A stretch of DNA of 5,823 bases from positions 1 to 5,823 of the forward strand of contig JAGVJV010000059.1 in NCBI GenBank assembly GCA_020050965.1. Direction: 5' to 3'. This stretch comes from Parachlamydiales bacterium. GTDB lineage: Bacteria > Chlamydiota > Chlamydiia > Chlamydiales > Rhabdochlamydiaceae. The position numbers and the translations under genes are program-made. Positions 1 through 5,154 of this stretch are shown here, piece after piece. The stretch's first letter is position 1. Each line of letters opens with the position of its first letter. The notes under the pieces were generated by a model. The model did not search any database, was not told the DNA's origin, and was given only the letters and a program-made list of their open reading frames with translations.

Positions 1-732
1 AAATCCACAGGGTAGCAATAACTTTGTCAAGAGGCCAAAGGCTGGACCAATATTCCAATATTTTTGTTTAGAACTATAAAATGTGGAAGGAGGGGCATTA
101 ATTTGAGAAAACTCTGATGTGACATTTTGCTGGTACCATCCCCCGAGAATTCCATAAAATCCATTTAATAGGATTCTTTTGCCGATATAGACTGGCTTTT
201 GAGCAGAAGCGATGATTACATCTGAATCAAGTTCCATTTTTGTTTTGACATTTGCAAACGTTGCAGCTACTGGCGGAAATACGGAGAGGGTTTCATTATT
301 TCCTGCGGAAAAACGAGTTGTATTATGGTTGTGCAGACTTGTATATTGCACATCGAGAACAACTGGACATAAATTCATTCCCAGAGCAACTCTAAAACCT
401 GGGCTCCAGGATCGTTTTTGGACATTTCTTCTTGATCTCTGTCCATTTGTTGTAGTGGCAACCACATCATAGACATCTATACCTACATTCGCCACGCAAT
501 AGAGGAATTCTCCCTTTGCGTAAACATTCCACCCATCTGAAACCCTAACAGTTGCTGGATAGGGATATCCTGCACTTATCAAGGAAGGGTCTAATGGTTC
601 CCCAGGAATGATGCACTCCTCACAACAAGTTTGAGCACAGGGGGGCTCTTCACTGGCCAATTGTGTTGGTTGAATAGCCATTTGTATGAGCCCGAGATTA
701 AGAAGTGTGCCTGCAATAGTTTTTCCTGCCAT
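1..732 (-). CDS. MOMP-like outer-membrane beta-barrel protein, 3' end outside the window
   Basis: The frame is open from an ATG at 732 to base 1 (244 codons, no stop), so the C-terminus lies outside the window. A strong Shine-Dalgarno sequence (AGGAG, 739-743) sits 6 nt before the ATG. The first 25 or so residues look like a signal peptide: Lys4, then a hydrophobic stretch, with a possible cleavage near QLA/S. After it comes a cysteine cluster (C32, C36, C37, C40). The protein is clearly a paralogue of its upstream neighbour. They share GWNV-x-A-x-GEFLY (about residues 68-78), VVAT, GFRV and IGPA segments in the same order, and by that alignment about 100 residues are missing. The neighbour's Trp after GEFLY is Cys here (C79). 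The likely role is a porin or structural protein of the disulfide-linked chlamydial outer membrane, similar to the Legionella_OMP/MOMP-like families; the family is inferred by eye. It lies 15 bp behind the upstream gene and is probably co-transcribed. Confidence 0.85.
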   Translation of the reverse strand, partial: MAGKTIAGTLLNLGLIQMAIQPTQLASEEPPCAQTCCEECIIPGEPLDPSLISAGYPYPATVRVSDGWNVYAKGEFLYCVANVGIDVYDVVATTTNGQRSRRNVQKRSWSPGFRVALGMNLCPVVLDVQYTSLHNHNTTRFSAGNNETLSVFPPVAATFANVKTKMELDSDVIIASAQKPVYIGKRILLNGFYGILGGWYQQNVTSEFSQINAPPSTFYSSKQKYWNIGPAFGLLTKLLLPCGF

Positions 733-747
733 TTTTTTCTCCTGAAA

Positions 748-1791
748 TTAAAAATCAAATTGTCCGCGTACCGCTAGTCCATACAAAAGGGTAGTCCCTG
801 CTCCGAGCATTAGACTTAGTGCAGGTGAACTGACCTTTGAGGCTTCATGGAAAAGGTCAAATCCTACTGATAAATCAAGATGATAACGGTTGCAGCAGAA
901 GTAATCGCCCCAGCCAAGACCTATTCCCCCACGGGTTAGGGGAAGTAGGTGTTTTTCGGTGAAAGTAGTTGTTGCAACTCTCTGGCCAACTCTAGATACC
1001 ACTTGGGAGACTTTAGTTTTATAGGCATATACAAGCGCAAGATCGATTTTTCCAATTAAACGAAATCCCCAGCACAAAAGCCAACTTCCGTCGATTTTTG
1101 CCGCAGGGCCAATTGCATCGTATTTCATGAAACAATTTTGATTATCTAACAAACCATTTGCGGCAAGGGTAAGATCTTGACCGATGTCTTGATACCTTCT
1201 TAACCAAGATAACCCAAATCCGAGGTTATAAATAACAGATTGACCCAAATAGGCAGGTCTTTGAACCTTCATGTCCACTGTGTCAATGTTAAAAGTCGAC
1301 GTATTTCTAATGCGGTTATAAATAAAAATAGCTGGAATACCTCCCCGTGTAGGAGCAAGGGTAATTGGAGCTGCAGAAGAGAAATTTGTTGAGAAGTCGT
1401 GATGGTATCGAGTGTAGTCGATGGTCCCTATCCAATGATCAAAGCAATGGAGAGACGTTCCGATTCCTACGCGAAATCCAGAGCGTAGGCCCCATTTTTC
1501 GTGGAATTCTTTTTGAATGGTTCCTCCAGCGGGATTAGCTTCAGAAGTAGCGACGACTAAACTAGTAAATCGATTAGGCTTCCAGTATAAAAATTCTCCG
1601 TATGCAAAAACATTCCAACCGCAGTCAAGTTCAATCCCTCCAAATGCTGGATAGACTGCACAGGCATCATCGCAGAGTGGAGTACTTGGCTGATAGTCGG
1701 GGATACAACAATCTGTTTCTGCGTGTAATCCGAAAGGAGATAGTGCAAATAAGCAAGCGCAAAGGCTCGCTCCGATGTTATTCTTATTCAT
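748..1791 (-). CDS. MOMP-like outer-membrane beta-barrel protein, complete
   Basis: This is a 347-residue protein ending in TAA at 748-750. I start it at the ATG at 1791, not the in-frame TTG at 1797: GAGG at 1799-1802 is 7 nt from the ATG but almost touches the TTG. The N-terminus is a good signal peptide (basic MNKNN, hydrophobic core, LHA cleavage near residue 24). The mature part has about ten cysteines (near 28, 29, 40, 44, 57, 116, 220, 240, 299, 300), a GWNV-x-A-x-GEFLYW motif (about 58-70), many alternating hydrophobic/polar segments and a terminal Phe (QFDF). This is the usual signature of an outer-membrane beta-barrel recognised by the BAM machinery. It probably acts as a porin or as part of the disulfide-cross-linked envelope that replaces peptidoglycan support in chlamydiae. 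The exact family (Simkania/Waddlia MOMP-like, Legionella_OMP-like) is my recognition, not a search. The downstream paralogue begins 15 bp later. Confidence 0.86.
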   Translation of the reverse strand: MNKNNIGASLCACLFALSPFGLHAETDCCIPDYQPSTPLCDDACAVYPAFGGIELDCGWNVFAYGEFLYWKPNRFTSLVVATSEANPAGGTIQKEFHEKWGLRSGFRVGIGTSLHCFDHWIGTIDYTRYHHDFSTNFSSAAPITLAPTRGGIPAIFIYNRIRNTSTFNIDTVDMKVQRPAYLGQSVIYNLGFGLSWLRRYQDIGQDLTLAANGLLDNQNCFMKYDAIGPAAKIDGSWLLCWGFRLIGKIDLALVYAYKTKVSQVVSRVGQRVATTTFTEKHLLPLTRGGIGLGWGDYFCCNRYHLDLSVGFDLFHEASKVSSPALSLMLGAGTTLLYGLAVRGQFDF

Positions 1792-1798
1792 TCTCAAA

Positions 1799-1802
1799 CC
1801 TC
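1799..1802 (-). promoter_or_regulatory. Ribosome binding site that decides the start of the complete outer-membrane protein
   Basis: On the minus strand the sequence reads TGAGGT-TTG-AGA-ATG. GAGG ends 7 nt before the ATG at 1791, which is ideal spacing. The TTG at 1797 is only 1 nt away and so is not usable. This removes two residues from the longest reading of the gene. Confidence 0.7.
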
Positions 1803-1828
1803 AGGTTACTACTTTTAAAATAATCACC

Positions 1829-1857
1829 AGTCTACGCTAAGAAAAAATATCTGAAAA
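1829..1857 (-). promoter_or_regulatory. Possible sigma-70-type promoter for the outer-membrane protein pair
   Basis: A minus-strand TTTTCA (1852-1857; 4 of 6 matches to the -35 consensus) is separated by exactly 17 bp from TAGACT (1829-1834; 4 of 6 matches to the -10). It lies about 38 bp before the ATG of the first outer-membrane gene. It is the best candidate I found by eye. The region is AT-rich, so chance matches are common. Its -35 falls in the loop of the inverted repeat at 1845-1864. Confidence 0.25.
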
Positions 1858-1864
1858 GATATTT
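1845..1864 (-). terminator. AT-rich stem-loop with trailing T-run, weak terminator or operator candidate
   Basis: A perfect 7-bp inverted repeat (AAATATC / GATATTT) encloses a 6-nt loop. On the minus strand the second arm runs on into a T-tract (GATATTTTTTC), as in an intrinsic terminator. It begins at the stop codon of the decayed TPR gene, a sensible place for the end of the recF-side transcript. The stem has only one G-C pair, so it would be weak. It also overlaps the promoter candidate, so an operator role is possible, as is chance. Confidence 0.3.
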
Positions 1865-2252
1865 ATGACTCTGGGCAAACTGTCCTGAGTTTATTGCACA
1901 GGGAGCGAAGTTCTAGCGGTTTGTGGTTTCTTTTTTCGGTCAACTGCTCAGCCTGTTTGAGGTATTCCCAAGACTTGTTCTAATCGTGCCGTTCCGCACA
2001 GACGATTGAGAGGTAATATTCGACTGTCGGGTCTGTTGGATCCAGGTCATGATACTTCTGTAGGATCTCCCGTGCTTCGCCCGCTCTTCCCAATTGCAAA
2101 TAGGTGGTCGCCATCTGCATCAAACCTCCCCGAAACTCTAGGTAATCCTTGAGAAATCCCGCAACTCTTCTTGTTTTTTAGGATCGACTCCCGCGTTTCA
2201 TCAACAGGTGAAAAGATTGTATGGATCGCTTCAGGACAGGTTTTTTTTGAGC

Positions 2253-2257
2253 AATTA
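2253..2257. repeat. Left AATTA target-site duplication
   Basis: AATTA directly abuts the ACCTGAG end of the palindromic element and is matched by AATTA at 2421-2425. AATT is self-complementary, so part of the match could instead be an offset extension of the inverted repeat. Confidence 0.5.
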
Positions 2258-2420
2258 ACCTGAGTTTTGAGTTTAGTTACTATGAGATTCAAGTAAATTC
2301 CGAGCATTTTTTTGACTTTGAAGCCGAAGGCAATATCGGGACGATGATATAGCCGAGGCGAAAAGTCAAAACAATGCCGGAAAAACTTGAATATCAGGCA
2401 AATAAAACCAAAACTCAGGT
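2258..2420. mobile_element. MITE-like palindromic element, 163 bp
   Basis: The two halves are inverted copies of each other: left arm 2258-2337, right arm 2346-2420, with an 8-nt loop. A hand alignment gives about 59 matches in 80 columns (five one-base gaps). This includes a perfect 12-bp terminal repeat (ACCTGAGTTTTG) and inner perfect blocks ATTCAAGT, TTCCG, GCATT and TTTTGACTTT. AATTA flanks both ends directly, as expected of a 5-bp target duplication. There is no room for a transposase, so it would depend on one supplied elsewhere; I cannot name the parent insertion sequence. As RNA it would fold into a long hairpin downstream of recF and could act on transcript ends or stability. It sits inside the first codons of the TPR pseudogene and introduces a stop there. 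Confidence 0.7.
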
Positions 2421-2425
2421 AATTA
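2421..2425. repeat. Right AATTA target-site duplication
   Basis: AATTA directly follows the CTCAGGT end of the palindromic element and repeats 2253-2257 in the same orientation. Removing the element plus one copy (168 bp, 56 codons) restores the reading frame of the interrupted gene, which supports a true duplication. Confidence 0.5.
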
Positions 2426-2493
2426 AGTGTGGCCAGCATAATCGTTGGTTAAAAGACATTAGGAATGGTGGATAAAGATTTTATTCTTTCCCC

Positions 2494-3552
2494 TTAGGCG
2501 CTGCCTATATGGAACACTTGTCCTGAACTGATTTCGATCATCTGCTTGTGAGGAAAAATCTCATAAGAGGGATTTGGACTGGTCAAAAAGATCTGTCCTA
2601 ATGTCGCAAGCTGCTGCTCAAATTTGGTCTGCCGTCCCTGATCAAGATGAGCACCAAAATCGTCGATGCTCATCAGCGGCATTCCACTTAAATGCTTCCA
2701 TTGACATAGTCTCAAGGAGGCAATGATGGAGTGCTTTTGCCCTTCGCTGGCGAAAGCTTTAGCAGAGAGTCCCTGCATTGAAAAGTGAACATCATCGCGA
2801 TGAGGACCGCTGAGGGTTGTTCCAATGTGCAAATCCTTTCGCCTAGTCTTTTGCCAATACTTTAAAAAATCGTCTCCCTGCTTAAGAGAGCTCTGGTAGT
2901 GGATCTCGATGGGGTCGGCCCCGTCCGAGATCTCCTGCATTTTCTCATTTAAAGGGCCCTGTAGCTGAGCGATCATTTCAGTTCTTTGCTGCATCAGATA
3001 CTCTGCGCTATGGGCCATCATCTCTTCCCAAGGATCAATGGCCTCTTCCGTTTTCCTTTTGAGCAGCTCATTGCGTTGCCGCATCGCTTTATGGTAGCGA
3101 GCCAAATGATGCAGATAGAGGGGATCGAGCTGCGCCAGTTGCAGATCGAGAAATTTCCGTCGAAAAAGAGGAGCGCCTCCGATTAAAGCGATATCTTCGG
3201 GCGCGTAGAGTACATGGGGCAAAAGGCCGATGAGGGGAGTGAAATGGGAATACGTGCTGGCATTGTACTGCACTTTCTTATTCTCCCCATCAAAGGAGAG
3301 TTTGAGGGTTTGGTTAACCCCTTCTTTCTCAATCTCTGCTTCTAAGTAAAAAAAGGAGGCCCCTTTTTGAATCAGCTGACTGAGCTGATAGGTTCGAAAC
3401 GAGCGGCCCGTGCTCAAAAGGTAGAGTGCTTCGAGCAGGTTGGTCTTGCCCTGTCCATTTTTCCCCGTGATCCAGTTGACTCCTGGGGAAAAATGGATCT
3501 CCGCCTGGGTGTAGTTGCGGAAATGGTGTAGATAGAGCTTTTTAACCCACAT
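2494..3552 (-). CDS. recF: DNA replication and repair protein RecF
   Basis: RecF is a cytoplasmic SMC/ABC-type ATPase that binds gapped DNA and, with RecO and RecR, helps load RecA at stalled forks. The 352 residues are close to the usual 350-370. Visible motifs are: the N-terminal LHHFRNY strand; Walker A GKNGQGKT (residues 30-37); the RecF-typical stretch APEDIALIGG-APLFRRKFLD (about 117-136); GPHRDD (249-254); the ABC signature region ASEGQ (268-272); Walker B ending in IDDFGAHLD (296-304); and TSPNP at the switch strand. The signature and Walker B tail differ from the common SQGQ and DDVxSELD forms, but the catalytic Asp pair is present. The ATG at 3552 is 8 bp behind the dnaN stop and has no Shine-Dalgarno sequence, so translation probably depends on coupling to dnaN. 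The stop is TAA at 2494-2496, and I see no strong terminator directly after it. Confidence 0.97.
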   Translation of the reverse strand: MWVKKLYLHHFRNYTQAEIHFSPGVNWITGKNGQGKTNLLEALYLLSTGRSFRTYQLSQLIQKGASFFYLEAEIEKEGVNQTLKLSFDGENKKVQYNASTYSHFTPLIGLLPHVLYAPEDIALIGGAPLFRRKFLDLQLAQLDPLYLHHLARYHKAMRQRNELLKRKTEEAIDPWEEMMAHSAEYLMQQRTEMIAQLQGPLNEKMQEISDGADPIEIHYQSSLKQGDDFLKYWQKTRRKDLHIGTTLSGPHRDDVHFSMQGLSAKAFASEGQKHSIIASLRLCQWKHLSGMPLMSIDDFGAHLDQGRQTKFEQQLATLGQIFLTSPNPSYEIFPHKQMIEISSGQVFHIGSA

Positions 3553-3560
3553 GAGAAATT

Positions 3561-4658
3561 TTAATCATCCAGGCGCATCGGCATGATCACAAACTCTGCT
3601 TTCGAAGAGTCGGTGACTAGACTTGGATTGTAGGGACCACCTGAAACCTCAAATTGAATTGTCTCATCTTTGATATGGCGCAAGATGTCGAGAAAAGAGC
3701 GTGGACTAAAGCCAATGTCCAGTTTAGGGCCAGTGTAGTTGACCGGCATACAGACCTTGCCTTCCCCGATGCTACCGTTCTTCGCAGTCAAGCGAAGCTC
3801 TCCTTCGGTAAATGAAAAACGGACTTTGCTCTCATCTGTGGTGGTGAACAACGAAACTTGACGTAGGAGAGTAATCAATTCTTCACGGTGGAGAGTAATT
3901 GTATTTTCCGTTTTTTGAGGAATGATACGGGATACATCTGGATATTGCCCAGCAATGAGTTTTGTGATCAGAACCGTCGAATCTGTTTCAATCGCCATTT
4001 TTTCAGGCATGAGGATGAGCTTTACACTCTCTCCGTCGGTGATTTTGACGATTTCTTCAACAGCTTTAATCGGGATGATATAACTGCCATTTTCGGCTGA
4101 ATCGGTCTCAATCTCCATTCGATTGCGAGCGAGCCGTTTGGCATCGGTCCCGATAAAGGTGGCCAAATGGTTCACCTTTTGCAAGAGCACTCCATTAAGC
4201 GCCGGACGAGAATCTTCGCGCGCGGCTGCAAATGCTGTCCGCATTAACATCTCTTTTAAGCTTTCTGATTTAAATGTCAGCTGATAGCCTTCTGAGAGGT
4301 CGGGGAGCGCCGGGAATTCGGTAGCATGCATCCCTTGAATGCGGAAATTGGAAGTCCCCGCATGGATGACTGCGACTTCTGGCGAAAGAGTTTCGACCAT
4401 GATTTCGGGCGTAGTCAGTTCGCGAACGAGTTGGAAGAGGTGCTTAGCTGGCAGGGTAATTGAACCAGATTCCATCACCTTTGCCATCCCAGACACGCGC
4501 ATGCTGACGGTCAAATCGGTGGCGCTAATGATGAGTTGATCGTTTTCGGCTTCGATCAAGATATTTGCCAAAATTGGAATTGCGGGTTTAACAGGGACAA
4601 TACTCTGAATTTTGCCAATGAGTTGGACAAAATCGGCGCGCTGCATTTGAACTTTCAT
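3561..4658 (-). CDS. dnaN: DNA polymerase III beta subunit (sliding clamp)
   Basis: This protein forms the ring-shaped dimer that encircles DNA and tethers polymerase III and other clamp-binding proteins. The 365 residues match the family (E. coli 366). The three clamp domains fall at about 1-120, 125-245 and 250-365. Recognisable segments are PILANILIEA (28-37), ATDLTVSM (46-53), RPALNGVLLQ (151-160), GTDAKRLA (170-177), AGQYPDVSRIIP (236-247) and C-terminal MPMRL (359-363), which in the family lines the partner-binding pocket. Two extra Asp residues follow where E. coli stops after MRL. The start ATG at 4658 has a strong GGAGGT (4662-4667) a few bases upstream, unlike recF and smpB, so this gene is translated independently. 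The 49-bp gap behind smpB is AT-rich but shows no convincing promoter. The dnaN-recF linkage is typical of bacteria; the absence of dnaA here fits Chlamydiae. Confidence 0.98.
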   Translation of the reverse strand: MKVQMQRADFVQLIGKIQSIVPVKPAIPILANILIEAENDQLIISATDLTVSMRVSGMAKVMESGSITLPAKHLFQLVRELTTPEIMVETLSPEVAVIHAGTSNFRIQGMHATEFPALPDLSEGYQLTFKSESLKEMLMRTAFAAAREDSRPALNGVLLQKVNHLATFIGTDAKRLARNRMEIETDSAENGSYIIPIKAVEEIVKITDGESVKLILMPEKMAIETDSTVLITKLIAGQYPDVSRIIPQKTENTITLHREELITLLRQVSLFTTTDESKVRFSFTEGELRLTAKNGSIGEGKVCMPVNYTGPKLDIGFSPRSFLDILRHIKDETIQFEVSGGPYNPSLVTDSSKAEFVIMPMRLDD

Positions 4659-4661
4659 ATA

Positions 4662-4667
4662 ACCTCC
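4662..4667 (-). promoter_or_regulatory. Strong ribosome binding site of dnaN
   Basis: The minus strand reads GGAGGT, 3 nt before the ATG at 4658. It is the best match to the anti-Shine-Dalgarno sequence in this operon. The recF and smpB starts have none, which fits dnaN being the most abundant product. Confidence 0.65.
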
Positions 4668-4707
4668 ATATACATAGGAATAACAATAGCGAAATTGAAG
4701 CCAGACG

Positions 4708-5154
4708 TCAACGATCTTTCATCGCTCTATCTATTGCCTTCTTGGCTTCCCGATCTTTGATGGCTGCCCGTTTGTCGTAGTCTCTTTTTCCGCGAGCAGT
4801 TGCAATTTTCACTTTGATGAACCCTTTGCTAAGGTAGATTGCCAAAGGAATAATCGTCATTCCTTTGTCTTGACTGGCTTTGATCAATTTTTCGATCTCG
4901 CGCTTGTGCAAGAGCAATTTTCGATCGCGCCGCTCTTCATGGCCAAACATCGCTGCTTGAGCATAGGGGGCGATCGAGCAGTTTTTCAGAATAACATCCC
5001 GTCCAGAGATGATGACGTAGGCGTCTTGAAGGCTTCCGCTATGGCTTTTAAGGGATTTAACCTCCGAACCCATCAAAATCATCCCGGCCTCATAGGTCTC
5101 TATGATTTCATAGTCGTGAAAGGCTTTTCGGTTTGAGACAAGGTCATTACTCAT
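4708..5154 (-). CDS. smpB: SsrA (tmRNA)-binding protein SmpB
   Basis: SmpB binds tmRNA and takes it to ribosomes stalled on broken messages, allowing rescue and tagging of the nascent peptide (trans-translation). With the ATG at 5154 it has 148 residues, typical for the family. Motifs are NRKAFHDYEI (8-17), the hallmark YEAG-MILMGSEVKSLK (21-36), RDRKLLLHKREI (76-87), IPLAIYLSKGFIKVKI (102-117), GKRDYDKR (122-129) and a basic C-terminal tail (DREAKKAIDRAMK) that in the family enters the mRNA channel. I chose ATG 5154 over an in-frame TTG at 5175: the family's N-terminus aligns there, and it forms an ATGAGTAA overlap (8 bp) with the upstream gene, suggesting translational coupling. Neither start has a clear Shine-Dalgarno sequence. 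Confidence 0.97.
   Translation of the reverse strand: MSNDLVSNRKAFHDYEIIETYEAGMILMGSEVKSLKSHSGSLQDAYVIISGRDVILKNCSIAPYAQAAMFGHEERRDRKLLLHKREIEKLIKASQDKGMTIIPLAIYLSKGFIKVKIATARGKRDYDKRAAIKDREAKKAIDRAMKDR

Larger units (their letters stand above)
1863..2459 (-). pseudogene. Decayed small TPR-repeat protein gene, interrupted by a palindromic element
   Basis: No intact gene is present, but a coherent protein can be rebuilt. From an ATG at 2459 the frame reads MSFNQRLCWPHLI and then hits TGA (2415-2417) at the edge of the 163-bp palindromic element. With the element and one AATTA copy removed, the frame continues: AQKKPVLKRSIQSF, then HLLMKRG. One extra base near 2189 shifts to VDPKKQEELRDF. One missing base near 2154 shifts to LKDYLEFRGGLMQMATTYL. 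The rest runs to TAA at 1863-1865 with a single internal TAG at 1980-1982. The reconstruction is 142 residues. It carries a good TPR unit (MQMATTYLQLGRAGEAREIL, ending in a DPTDP turn) and a second, weaker one (EYYLSIVCAER, then KSWEYLKQAEQL). TPRs bind protein partners; which partner is unknown. The C-terminal TPR part is convincing. The N-terminal 45 residues are less certain, because the ATG has no Shine-Dalgarno sequence and no repeat signature. The gene follows recF by 34 bp. Confidence 0.65.

Noticed and set aside
212..472. Plus-strand reading frame of 86 codons
   Set aside because: It lies wholly antisense to the partial outer-membrane gene, which has a signal peptide, ribosome binding site and a clear paralogue; the plus-strand frame has none of these.
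2047..2439. Open reading frame of 130 codons on the minus strand
   Set aside because: It crosses the palindromic element and reads the TPR remnant in a wrong frame. It has no Shine-Dalgarno sequence, no family resemblance and a low-complexity composition. It is open only because of the insertion.
2463..2493. Possible terminator directly after recF
   Set aside because: The only hairpin is a mismatched, very AT-rich 7-bp stem without a following T-run, so I do not call it.
4659..4707. Promoter for dnaN in the 49-bp gap
   Set aside because: TTCAAT followed after 17 bp by TATGTA can be found, but it matches the -10 consensus at only three positions. That is not better than chance in AT-rich sequence.
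4536..4760. Plus-strand reading frame of 74 codons spanning the dnaN-smpB gap
   Set aside because: Mostly antisense to dnaN and smpB, with no binding site and no recognisable product. The same holds for the other short plus-strand frames inside recF, dnaN and smpB.
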